Source of the DNA: Alteromonas oceanisediminis
GTDB taxonomy: Bacteria > Pseudomonadota > Gammaproteobacteria > Enterobacterales > Alteromonadaceae
Length of the DNA stretch: 64,000 nucleotides
NCBI RefSeq assembly: GCF_018474025.1
Contig: NZ_JAHCTA010000005.1
Span: forward strand, 248,001-312,000
Direction of reading: 5' to 3'
The notes under the pieces were generated by a model. That model saw only the letters and a list, made by a program, of their open reading frames with translations. It ran no database searches and was not told the origin of the DNA. A program made the translations under genes and the position numbers. Shown here piece after piece: positions 54,789 through 62,117 of this stretch (the stretch's first letter is position 1; every line of letters starts with the position of its first letter).

Positions 54789-54812
54789 CGCCGTCGCTGA
54801 TCAGCGACGGCG
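54789..54812. other. Perfect 24-bp palindrome between nfeD and a small convergent gene
   Basis: The sequence 54789-54812 equals its own reverse complement over all 24 bases, centred on TGATCA. It starts 14 bases after the nfeD stop and overlaps the 3' end of the opposing small reading frame. There is no T-run. It may be a transcription end for both genes or a protein-binding site. Confidence 0.5.
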
Positions 54813-55010
54813 AGCGTAGCGTGTTCGCTTATTCCTTCCTGGCTCTTTCAGTAAAGAAACCAATCCAAAACCTATGCGCAGTGAGACCGCAGCAATCAGT
54901 AATAAGGTGACAGGCATAGATAGCTCGATACGTTGGGTTAGCAGTAAGAACAGCGCCAACGGTACAATGAACAACGTAAATAATGTCAAAATAAACGATA
55001 ATCTGAACAT
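54801..55010 (-). CDS. Small membrane protein, hypothetical
   Basis: A 69-aa protein with two hydrophobic segments (LSFILTLFTLFIVPLALFLLL and VTLLLIAAVSLRIGFGLVSLL) and a very basic tail (NKRTRYARRR). A GGGGG tract lies about 11 bases before the ATG, a weak ribosome site. Hydrophobic pattern and basic tail suggest a real inner-membrane protein, but no family is recognised. Confidence 0.5.
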   Translation of the reverse strand: MFRLSFILTLFTLFIVPLALFLLLTQRIELSMPVTLLLIAAVSLRIGFGLVSLLKEPGRNKRTRYARRR

Positions 55011-55147
55011 CAGACGATACGCCCCCGGTTAAATCAAATTTCGGACTACTAAAGCGTTTTCAAAGCGTTTATGTCGCGATACCATTATCACTCAGCGCTA
55101 ATACTGCGAAATTCATACCAACAAAACACAATCAGAGACTCTTAATT

Positions 55148-56023
55148 ATGTATACAGGCGAAATTGCCGCACTCACCACGGCATTTTGTTGGGCTATTGC
55201 AGCGCGCATGTTTCAACTCTTGGGCGCTTACTATTCGCCGCTAGCGCTGAATTTCTGGAAGGGTGCTTTAGCCGCTTTCGTGTTGGTGCTGGTCACGTTG
55301 ATTAATCCACTGGAGGTCGCTTTGTCGCATCTGGCTGTGATGTGGTTAGTGTTGAGCGGTATTATTGGTATTGGCATGGGCGACACTTTTTTCTTTCAAG
55401 CACTGAATCGGATTGGTGACAGTCAGTCAATATTGGTCGCTGAAACGCTTGCGCCTATTTTCACGGCTCTATTTGCTATGGCGTGGATCAACGAGTGGCT
55501 TACGTGGCAGCAATGGTTGGGTGTAGCGCTTGTTTTAGTCTCTGTGGACGTCATTATCAAGCTGCAAAAGCGCAGTGACGTGAAATTGTTTTCCGTCAGC
55601 GGGTATATTTTCGCTGCGCTTGCGGCAGTATGCCAGGCTGTTGGTGCGGTGATCAGCCGTGACATCCTCACCAGCACAGGAATTGACGCCGCAAATGCGT
55701 CTCTGTATCGGTTGCTCGGCGGCCTTGTCAGTCTGGTTGTTGTTATGTTGGTGCTAAAACGCTCGTTTAAGCCGAAACGTCAGTTAGGTAAAAATGGCCT
55801 TGTGCTGTTAGCTGGAGCGACCCTATTAGGAACCTTTGCCGCCTTATTCTTGCAGATGATCGCCTTTGCGCACACGAAAGCCGCAATTGTTCAAACATTG
55901 TTCGCTACAAGCGTTGTATTGTCGCTGATTGTAGCCAAAGTTTTGGGTGAGAAAGTGAATCGTAAAACCTTTGGCTGGTCGCTACTGGCACTGGTTGGCG
56001 TCAGTGTATTGATCTTGTCTTGA
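55148..56023 (+). CDS. DMT-superfamily permease (EamA family)
   Basis: A 291-aa inner-membrane transporter with ten helices arranged as two EamA repeats (about 5-135 and 150-290). Conserved patterns include GIGMGDTFFFQALNRIG and LAETLAPIFTALFAM in repeat 1. Such proteins export metabolites such as amino acids or purines; the substrate here is unknown. The -35 box of the rpsF promoter overlaps its last codons. Confidence 0.88.
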   Translation: MYTGEIAALTTAFCWAIAARMFQLLGAYYSPLALNFWKGALAAFVLVLVTLINPLEVALSHLAVMWLVLSGIIGIGMGDTFFFQALNRIGDSQSILVAETLAPIFTALFAMAWINEWLTWQQWLGVALVLVSVDVIIKLQKRSDVKLFSVSGYIFAALAAVCQAVGAVISRDILTSTGIDAANASLYRLLGGLVSLVVVMLVLKRSFKPKRQLGKNGLVLLAGATLLGTFAALFLQMIAFAHTKAAIVQTLFATSVVLSLIVAKVLGEKVNRKTFGWSLLALVGVSVLILS

Positions 56024-56037
56024 TACCTCTGTATACT
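56009..56037 (+). promoter_or_regulatory. Promoter of the rpsF-rpsR-rplI operon
   Basis: TTGATC (56009-56014) and TATACT (56032-56037) are separated by 17 bases and followed by a CCGCGCCC discriminator, the kind seen in growth-rate and ppGpp-controlled promoters. The first ribosomal gene starts about 85 bases downstream. Confidence 0.8.
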
Positions 56038-56121
56038 CCGCGCCCTTACAGCCAACCAACCAGTTCCTTGTCTCCATGCAGAAGGCTGTACTGCCCGAGG
56101 CTACAACCGTAAGGAGCAGAC

Positions 56122-56496
56122 ATGCGTCATTACGAAATCGTTTTTATGGTTCACCCTGATCAGAGTGAACAAGTTCCTGCGATGATAGAGAAATACTCTA
56201 ACATCCTTAAGCAGGACGGCGGACAAATCCACCGTCTAGAAGACTGGGGTCGTCGCCAGTTAGCGTACCCAATCGAGAAGCTACACAAAGCTCACTACGT
56301 TCTTATCAATGCCGAAGCGACTGCTGAAGCGGTTGAAGAATTAGAGACTGCGTTCCGTTTCAATGATGTTATCTTGCGTAACCTTGTGATGCGTACTAAA
56401 TCTGCCGTGACTGAAGCGTCACCAATGATGAAAGAAGAGCGTCGTGAGCGTCGTGAAGATGCACCAGCAAAACCTGCTTCTGCAGATTCAGAATAA
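56122..56496 (+). CDS. rpsF: Ribosomal protein bS6
   Basis: Small-subunit protein that binds the central domain of 16S rRNA together with bS18. The [21 protein letters not shown] start and [22 protein letters not shown] segment are diagnostic. The 124-aa length includes an acidic tail ([20 protein letters not shown]) that in relatives can be glutamylated by RimK. AAGGAG lies five bases before the ATG. It is 12 bases from rpsR. Confidence 0.98.
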   Translation: MRHYEIVFMVHPDQSEQVPAMIEKYSNILKQDGGQIHRLEDWGRRQLAYPIEKLHKAHYVLINAEATAEAVEELETAFRFNDVILRNLVMRTKSAVTEASPMMKEERRERREDAPAKPASADSE

Positions 56497-56508
56497 AGGA
56501 GAATTACC

Positions 56509-56736
56509 ATGGCTCGTTTTTTTAGACGTCGTAAATTCTGCCGTTTTTCAGCTGAAGGCGTAGCAGAGATTGATTACAAAGATACCGCCACATTGAAAAA
56601 CTATGTGACTGAAAGCGGTAAAATCGTACCTAGCCGTATTACGGGTACGAGTGCTAAATATCAACGTCAGTTATCAACTGCGATTAAGCGTGCTCGCTTC
56701 CTTGCGTTGCTACCTTACACTGACTCACATAAGTAA
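56509..56736 (+). CDS. rpsR: Ribosomal protein bS18
   Basis: A 75-aa small-subunit protein: [18 protein letters not shown] with the family cysteine, then [33 protein letters not shown] lies six bases before the start. The priB gene found between rpsF and rpsR in many gammaproteobacteria is missing, as only 12 bases separate them. Confidence 0.98.
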   Translation: MARFFRRRKFCRFSAEGVAEIDYKDTATLKNYVTESGKIVPSRITGTSAKYQRQLSTAIKRARFLALLPYTDSHK

Positions 56737-56760
56737 TTGGCGATAGAAGGGGTATTGTAG

Positions 56761-57213
56761 ATGGACATCATTCTACTAGATAAAATCGCCAACTTAGGCG
56801 GATTAGGTGACAAGGTTTCAGTGAAATCGGGTTACGCACGTAACTTCTTATTCCCTCAGGGAAAAGCAGTTCCAGCAACCAAAGCTAACGTTGAAAAATT
56901 TGAACAGCGTCGTGCCGAGCTTGAAGCGAAGATCGCTGATCAGCTCAGTGCTGCACAAGCACGCGCTGAGAAAATCGAAGCGCTTGGTGAAGTGACTATC
57001 GCTGCTCCAGCGGGTGACGAAGGCAAATTGTTTGGCTCTATTGGTACACGTGACATCGCTGACGCTATCACAGCGGCCGGCGTTGAAGTGACCAAAGCGG
57101 AAGTGAAATTGCCTACGGGTACTTTACGTGAAACTGGTGAGTTCGAAATCGACCTACAGCTTCACTCAGACGTAATGACTTCTATTAAATTGGTTATTAT
57201 CGCTGAAGCGTAA
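56761..57213 (+). CDS. rplI: Ribosomal protein bL9
   Basis: A 150-aa large-subunit protein with the two-domain bL9 layout: N-terminal [30 protein letters not shown] (rRNA binding), a long connecting helix (about 45-75), and the C-terminal domain with [14 protein letters not shown] and DLQLHSDV. It ends the ribosomal operon and is followed by a strong terminator. Confidence 0.98.
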   Translation: MDIILLDKIANLGGLGDKVSVKSGYARNFLFPQGKAVPATKANVEKFEQRRAELEAKIADQLSAAQARAEKIEALGEVTIAAPAGDEGKLFGSIGTRDIADAITAAGVEVTKAEVKLPTGTLRETGEFEIDLQLHSDVMTSIKLVIIAEA

Positions 57214-57228
57214 GTTCACATACCATCG

Positions 57229-57266
57229 AAAAACCGCCATTGCACTTGCAACTGGCGGTTTTTTTT
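57229..57266 (+). terminator. Intrinsic terminator of the rpsF-rpsR-rplI operon
   Basis: AAAAACCGCCA (57229-57239) pairs with TGGCGGTTTTT (from 57253), extended by an inner TTGCA/TGCAA stem with one bulged C, and ends in eight T residues. It begins 16 bases after the rplI stop. Confidence 0.93.
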
Positions 57267-57280
57267 ACCCTTAAAAATTT

Positions 57281-57548
57281 AAGGGCCTGTTGACCTTTCA
57301 TCTTACGCAACGTCGAGCGCCCAATATTTCACAATTGAGGCGTGAATGCCGAAATTTAGTCACTCTAAATGAGGGATTCACAACAAAAAGTGTGGAGTAT
57401 TGGGACTCGACCCGAGGGCTGGGCCTGATTCTTTCATCAACCTCGTCATTTGTCGCTAATTTGGATTAACCAAACCACGCTCCTCATTCCTCGCTGATGA
57501 AAGAATCAGACTCCAGCGTTGCGTAAGATGAAAGGTCAACTGGCCCTT
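57281..57548. mobile_element. MITE-like structured element with 32-bp terminal inverted repeats
   Basis: The ends 57281-57312 and 57517-57548 are inverted repeats matching at 31 of 32 positions. Inside lie two further inverted repeats: an imperfect hairpin at 57312-57411 (6-bp GTCGAG/CTCGAC, then CCCAATA/TATTGGG, then GTGAATGCC/GGGATTCAC and ATTTAG/CTAAAT) and a hairpin at 57425-57509 with a perfect 15-bp stem and an inner TTTGG/CCAAA. It has no long reading frame of its own. Length, ends and location between genes fit a miniature inverted-repeat element; a folded non-coding RNA is the alternative. No target-site duplication was recognised. Confidence 0.7.
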
Positions 57549-58186
57549 GCTGTGCGTGATTTTTGCATTAAGCGGATTTGCCATTCCGGGTCTAGCGATG
57601 GGATTGCAGCGGCATGTAAGAGATCATCGCGATGGGCATTTCGGTCATTGACCAAGGCCATGAAGTCAGCAATGTTCAACGTAGTTGTTTCCCTTGATTC
57701 GAGCACCATTGTGTCGCCAGTGTCAATTTTGCCTTCTTCCAGCACGCGGAAATACCAGCCACAAATACCTTGGTCATTCACGAAACGGTCGAGCTGAGGG
57801 AGACCGAATCGCTGTGATATTTTGCTGCAGGGAACCCGAGGCGAGCCAACTTGGATCAGGGTTGAGCCAACCCGATAAACATCACCAATACACACACTTT
57901 TGTCATTCATGTCCTGTGCACTGATGTTTTCACCAATACTACCGGGAACGAATTGAGCGCTATGTTCTGCGAAATGTTGTTGGAATACCTGATAGCTACT
58001 GATGGCATATTGGTGAAGTACCTTTTCAGGACCTCCATGTAGCTTCTTGTTGCCTTGTTCATCCTCAAGCGTGCCGTTTTTAAATACAGTTAACTGTTGC
58101 ACTGGTTGTTTGTGGATACTGCTGGGGGCGCCTTTCGCACCGAACGGTTTGGGCGTACCGGCAAATAGCTGATTGATATTATACAT
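57536..58186 (-). CDS. yiiM: MOSC-domain protein YiiM
   Basis: A 216-aa protein of the MOSC family (molybdenum cofactor sulfurase C-terminal), which in E. coli YiiM takes part in reduction of N-hydroxylated compounds with the Mo cofactor. Typical segments are KLHGGPEKVLHQYA, FVPGSIGENIS, GDVYRVGSTLIQVGSPRVPCSKISQRFG with the conserved cysteine, and GWYFRVLEEGKID. ATG 58186 with AAGG five bases upstream is chosen; the frame is open to 58279 without homology. The last codons and the TGA lie in the inverted-repeat element, so the natural C-terminus may have been replaced. Confidence 0.88.
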   Translation of the reverse strand: MYNINQLFAGTPKPFGAKGAPSSIHKQPVQQLTVFKNGTLEDEQGNKKLHGGPEKVLHQYAISSYQVFQQHFAEHSAQFVPGSIGENISAQDMNDKSVCIGDVYRVGSTLIQVGSPRVPCSKISQRFGLPQLDRFVNDQGICGWYFRVLEEGKIDTGDTMVLESRETTTLNIADFMALVNDRNAHRDDLLHAAAIPSLDPEWQIRLMQKSRTARAS

Positions 58187-58380
58187 GGAAACCTTTTCGT
58201 GTTGTGCGTCGCTCTGCTGCCCAGAGCGTGTAATATACTCATGATAGCGCGGTAAAAAAAATCCACAGTATTTTTTCACGTGCTTTAAACCTTCGTGCTT
58301 AGCCGCGCGACTAATCTTTTAACTGCACACTGAGAACAAAACCCGCCGCTAGTTAGGTGGAAGATTGGAACCACGGACGT

Positions 58381-58950
58381 ATGGTAGAACAACCGGGAAA
58401 CATTGTTGAGGCCCAGCAACGATTTGCATCGAGGAAAGACATCGATGTAATTGCAGCAGCCCAACAAGGTGATAAGGCCGCTTACAAGCAGCTATATGAA
58501 ACGTATGTTGGCAGGGTGTACGCGTTGTGCTTACGTCTTACGGGTGAACGCACGATGGCAGAAGATGCGACGCAAGAAGTGTTTATTCAACTGTGGCGTA
58601 AACTCAGTAATTACAACGGACAGAGTCAGTTTACCACGTGGTTACACAGCGTAACGTCGAACATCGCCATTTCGTACATTCGCAAACAAAAGGGCTGGTT
58701 TCAGCGAACGTTCAATATTGAGGACTCGCCGGTGATGGACGATAGCGATGCAGGTTCGGCCGGCGATGTAGAGCTGGATCGCTACATTCTGCGACTGCCT
58801 GAGCGTGCCCGGCATGTTTTTGTGCTGCACGCCATCGAAGGCTACCGGCATGAAGAAATCGCCGATTTATTGAATATGGCCGTGGGATCGAGCAAAGCGC
58901 AGTTTCACCGCGCAAAACAGTTACTAACAGAGTGGATGGATGATGAGTAG
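58381..58950 (+). CDS. ECF-type RNA polymerase sigma factor
   Basis: A 189-aa sigma-70 family protein. Region 2 (about 35-95: LYETYVGRVYALCLRLTGERTMAEDATQEVFIQLWRK) and region 4 (about 130-185: LPERARHVFVLHAIEGYRHEEIADLLNMAVGSSKAQFHRAKQLL) are present; region 3 is missing, as in extracytoplasmic-function sigmas. ATG 58381 is one choice; GTG 58357 would add eight residues, and neither has a strong ribosome site. The next gene overlaps its end by 11 bases and encodes a one-span protein that probably acts as its anti-sigma factor. Confidence 0.9.
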   Translation: MVEQPGNIVEAQQRFASRKDIDVIAAAQQGDKAAYKQLYETYVGRVYALCLRLTGERTMAEDATQEVFIQLWRKLSNYNGQSQFTTWLHSVTSNIAISYIRKQKGWFQRTFNIEDSPVMDDSDAGSAGDVELDRYILRLPERARHVFVLHAIEGYRHEEIADLLNMAVGSSKAQFHRAKQLLTEWMDDE

Positions 58951-59455
58951 TAAAAATTCTCAGCGACTAGAACAACAGGCACAATCGCTTTCGCGCGATA
59001 TTCAGCCTGAACGTGATTTATGGCAAGGCATTGCACTTGGTATCGAGCAAAGAGAAGAAACACTGCCAGCCACAAACGACAAGCATCGTAGCCAATGGCC
59101 TCTAGCGGCCGCCGCGAGCGTGATGTTCGTTGCCTTATTCGGTTGGTATATGGTTAGCGGTATGCAAGCTGGGCCATCAGTGCAGCAACCGTCGGTTGAG
59201 CAACTCGCGGCAACCATGAGCAAGCAGCATCAGGCCCAAAAGGAGGCCTTGTTGGTGAGCTTGCAAGATCAACCTGCGTTGACGCAAAACTGGCAGCAAC
59301 AACTGAGTGAATTAGACGAGGCGGCACTGGCTATTAAGGCGGCCCTCGAGCAAGACCCTGATAACGTGGCACTGCTTAAAATGCTGCAAAATGTTTATCA
59401 GCAACAAATTAGCTTAATTGAACGCGTACACGCGCCTAAATGGCGTCAGATTTAA
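58940..59455 (+). CDS. Single-span membrane protein, probable anti-sigma factor
   Basis: A 171-aa protein with a cytoplasmic N-terminal part (about 1-50, containing ERDLWQGIALGIEQRE), one membrane helix (about 53-72, WPLAAAASVMFVALFGWYMV) and a periplasmic helical domain rich in Gln and Ala. Location directly after an ECF sigma gene with overlap, plus this topology, points to a membrane anti-sigma factor; no zinc motif (HxxxCxxC) is seen, so it is not of the ZAS type. It is 14 bases from the next gene. Confidence 0.75.
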   Translation: MMSSKNSQRLEQQAQSLSRDIQPERDLWQGIALGIEQREETLPATNDKHRSQWPLAAAASVMFVALFGWYMVSGMQAGPSVQQPSVEQLAATMSKQHQAQKEALLVSLQDQPALTQNWQQQLSELDEAALAIKAALEQDPDNVALLKMLQNVYQQQISLIERVHAPKWRQI

Positions 59456-59469
59456 ACGAGGATGATACG

Positions 59470-60456
59470 ATGATGAATAATGTGAATGTAAAGAATTGGT
59501 GGAAATTGACCTCGACAGTCGCCTTGGCGACAGCCTGCATGAATGCGTTCGCGGGGCAGAAGATTGACCAGAGCATGGACGTTGACAAAACCAGCTACAT
59601 TGATATCGAGCACATGAACGGTAGTGCAGTGATAAAAGGCTGGGACAAAAGCGAAGTGCATGTGAGCGGTGAGCTCAGTGAACACGCGGAAGAGTTTATT
59701 TTTCGTCGCGATGGTAACCGAGTACGTATAGAAGTGGAAATGAAAGGTGGGCGTCACCGCAGCAACGGCTGGGGTTGGAACAATGACGACGGTGACGATC
59801 TCGTCATCTACGTGCCACACGAAAGTCATATCAGCTACAGTTCCGTGAACGCCAGTATTGACGCTCAAGCCTTGTATGCCGATGTAGATATTGATGTAGT
59901 GAACGGCGCCATTTCTGTTGACGATGTTAGAGGGCGTGTTCGGTTGGAATCGGTGAATGGTGATGTAAAAGCCATGCAGGCGACCGGCGATCTGCATATT
60001 GAAACAGTAAATGGAGCGATTCAGGGGGAGCATAGCGGTGCGGGCGAGCTTGGCTTCGAATCGGTCAACGGTGATATTGATATGCGTTCCGACAGCCAGG
60101 AAATTAGCGCCGAAACGGTCAACGGTGATCTTTATCTCACGCTTGGCAATGTTGATGAGTTAGATCTGACCACGGTAAACGGTAGTATCGATGTAAAAAT
60201 GCATTTAAATGAAGATGGGGAGGTGCGTATCGCCACTGTCGGCGGCTCGGTTGAACTGACTTTCCAAAAGGCTGTGTCGGCAAGATTTGATATCAAAGGC
60301 CATGCCGGTGGCAATTTTGTTAACCGATTAACCGACGACACAACCCAGAAAGCCAAATATGGTCCCAGACGCTGGCTTGAGTTTACAACCGGTTCAGGTA
60401 GTGCAAAAGTTGATGTGTCGACGGTGAATGGTCGCGTTAAATTACAAAGTAAATAG
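59470..60456 (+). CDS. Exported DUF4097-like beta-helix repeat protein
   Basis: A 328-aa protein with a signal peptide (about 1-30, ending NAFAGQ) and a series of strand repeats built around the motif V-N-G-x-[IV/L], for example ESVNGDV, ETVNGAI, ESVNGDI, ETVNGDL and TTVNGSI, spaced about 16-20 residues. This is the DUF4097/DUF2807 pattern, a single-stranded right-handed beta-solenoid. It ends with STVNGRVKL. GAGG before the ATG favours 59470. As the third gene of the sigma operon it is likely a periplasmic or surface target or sensor component; the function is not established. Confidence 0.82.
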   Translation: MMNNVNVKNWWKLTSTVALATACMNAFAGQKIDQSMDVDKTSYIDIEHMNGSAVIKGWDKSEVHVSGELSEHAEEFIFRRDGNRVRIEVEMKGGRHRSNGWGWNNDDGDDLVIYVPHESHISYSSVNASIDAQALYADVDIDVVNGAISVDDVRGRVRLESVNGDVKAMQATGDLHIETVNGAIQGEHSGAGELGFESVNGDIDMRSDSQEISAETVNGDLYLTLGNVDELDLTTVNGSIDVKMHLNEDGEVRIATVGGSVELTFQKAVSARFDIKGHAGGNFVNRLTDDTTQKAKYGPRRWLEFTTGSGSAKVDVSTVNGRVKLQSK

Positions 60457-60473
60457 CGGTATCAACTAAGATT

Positions 60474-60507
60474 AAGCGCCCAGATGCTCCACCATATGGG
60501 CGCTTTT
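60474..60507 (+). terminator. Intrinsic terminator of the sigma/DUF4097 operon
   Basis: AAGCGCCCA (60474-60482) and TGGGCGCTT (60497-60505) form a 9-bp stem, followed by T residues to 60507. It begins 18 bases after the operon's last stop codon. Confidence 0.85.
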
Positions 60508-60664
60508 CATGAAAGCGCGTTAATACTCAGCCTTGATTACCTTGCCATCAGACCGCAGCAAAAAATGTATCGCAACGATCAATAGGCCCCAGCAAGATCA
60601 CATTTTTATGGTGTCCAAATCGACTAAAATAGCGCATACTGTGTAGCCGTTTTTCCCAATCAAA

Positions 60665-62065
60665 ATGTGTCCAGTGAACGTTGTCAAGCCGTCAAAACCC
60701 GATGCCAAAGTCGAAAAATTAAAAGTACCGCCGCATTCGATTGAGGCGGAACAGTCCGTACTGGGCAGTATGCTGATTGCGCCCGAATCATGGGACAAAG
60801 TCACAGAGATCGTTGGCGAGGATGACTTTTACAATCGCGCACATCAAACGGTTTTCGCCGCCATTCTGGCGCTGCTTAAGAATAATCAACCCATTGATTT
60901 AATCACTGTATCGGAACAGCTAGAGCGCAACGATTTGCTTGAGGAAGCCGGTGGTTTTGCGTATCTCGCTGAGCTAGCCAAGAATACGCCCAGTGCTGCT
61001 AACGTGGTCGCCTATGCCCAGATTATCAAAGAACGCGCAATCACCCGTGAACTCATTGGCGTGGCGCATAATATCGCCGAAGTGGGCTTTAATCCAGAAG
61101 GCCGGAACAGTGCTGAGTTGCTTGATTTGGCAGAGTCTCAAGTATTTGAAATTGCCGAAAAGCGTACGGGCGAGAATGAAGGCCCGCGGGATATTGAGAA
61201 AGTACTAGGCAAAACCATTGACCGGCTTGAGGCGCTGGTTAAGTCAGGTAAAGAAGTGACGGGCGTCACAACAGGGTTTACTGATCTCGACAAAAAAACC
61301 AGCGGTCTTCAGCCTTCTGACTTAATTATTGTCGCGGCGAGGCCTTCCATGGGGAAAACCACATTCGCCATGAATTTGTGCGAGAACGCCATGATGAGCG
61401 AAGAAAAGCCAGTACTGGTATTTAGCTTAGAGATGCCCGCCGAACAAATCATGATGAGGATGTTGGCATCGCTCAGTCGAGTCGATCAAACCAAAATTCG
61501 TACCGCGCAATTAGACGACAACGATTGGGAGCGCATTGCGCGCACCATGGCCATGTTGAAAGATAAAGACAACTTATTTGTCGATGACTCATCCGGTCTA
61601 ACCCCCATGGATGTTAGAACACGCGCGCGCAAGCTTGCCCGCGAGCGCGGCGGCATTAGTATGATTATGGTAGATTATTTGCAGCTGATGCGCGTCCCCA
61701 GTCTCAGTGACAACAGAACGTTGGAAATTGCAGAAATTTCTCGCTCACTCAAAGCCTTAGCGAAAGAACTGGAAGTGCCAGTTGTTGCCTTATCGCAGTT
61801 AAACCGTGGCTTGGAGCAACGCGCAGACAAGCGCCCAGTGAATTCTGACTTGCGTGAGTCAGGCTCCATTGAGCAAGATGCGGATTTAATTATGTTTATT
61901 TACCGTGATGAGGTGTATCACGAAAACAGTGAGTATAAAGGCGTGGCTGAGATCATTATCGGTAAACAACGTAATGGACCCATTGGCACCTCAAGGCTCA
62001 CATTCCAAGGGCAGTTTTCACGTTTTGACAACTACGCCGGTGCGGCTGTGGCTGACGAATATTAG
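60665..62065 (+). CDS. dnaB: Replicative DNA helicase DnaB
   Basis: Hexameric helicase that unwinds the replication fork and recruits primase. The N-terminal domain (about 20-120) has PPHSIEAEQSVLGSML, and the RecA-like core has Walker A ARPSMGKTTFAMN, Walker B SMIMVDYLQLMR and the arginine/polar loop region PVNSDLRESGSIEQDADLIMFIYRDE. The length of 466 aa is standard, with no intein. ATG 60665 lacks an obvious ribosome site. dnaB downstream of rplI is a common arrangement, here separated by yiiM and the sigma operon. Confidence 0.97.
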   Translation: MCPVNVVKPSKPDAKVEKLKVPPHSIEAEQSVLGSMLIAPESWDKVTEIVGEDDFYNRAHQTVFAAILALLKNNQPIDLITVSEQLERNDLLEEAGGFAYLAELAKNTPSAANVVAYAQIIKERAITRELIGVAHNIAEVGFNPEGRNSAELLDLAESQVFEIAEKRTGENEGPRDIEKVLGKTIDRLEALVKSGKEVTGVTTGFTDLDKKTSGLQPSDLIIVAARPSMGKTTFAMNLCENAMMSEEKPVLVFSLEMPAEQIMMRMLASLSRVDQTKIRTAQLDDNDWERIARTMAMLKDKDNLFVDDSSGLTPMDVRTRARKLARERGGISMIMVDYLQLMRVPSLSDNRTLEIAEISRSLKALAKELEVPVVALSQLNRGLEQRADKRPVNSDLRESGSIEQDADLIMFIYRDEVYHENSEYKGVAEIIIGKQRNGPIGTSRLTFQGQFSRFDNYAGAAVADEY

Positions 62066-62070
62066 ATTAT

Positions 62071-62096
62071 AAAAAAGGCCAGCATGTGCTGGCCTT
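62071..62096 (-). terminator. Terminator of the ompA-like gene, shared with dnaB
   Basis: AAGGCCAGC (62075-62083) and GCTGGCCTT (62088-62096) form a 9-bp stem with loop ATGT. Six A residues at 62071-62076 give a T-run on the minus strand, so it ends the minus-strand gene best and may also stop dnaB transcripts. Confidence 0.85.
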
Positions 62097-62117
62097 AATC
62101 AGTCAAAGCGGTAGCGT

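Noticed and set aside
57519-57797. 92-codon plus-strand frame across the inverted repeat and yiiM
   Set aside because: It is a shadow of yiiM on the opposite strand and starts in the repeat arm.
59452-60033. 193-codon minus-strand frame opposite the DUF4097-like gene
   Set aside because: Its His/Val-rich repetitive composition mirrors the VNG repeats of the real gene on the other strand.
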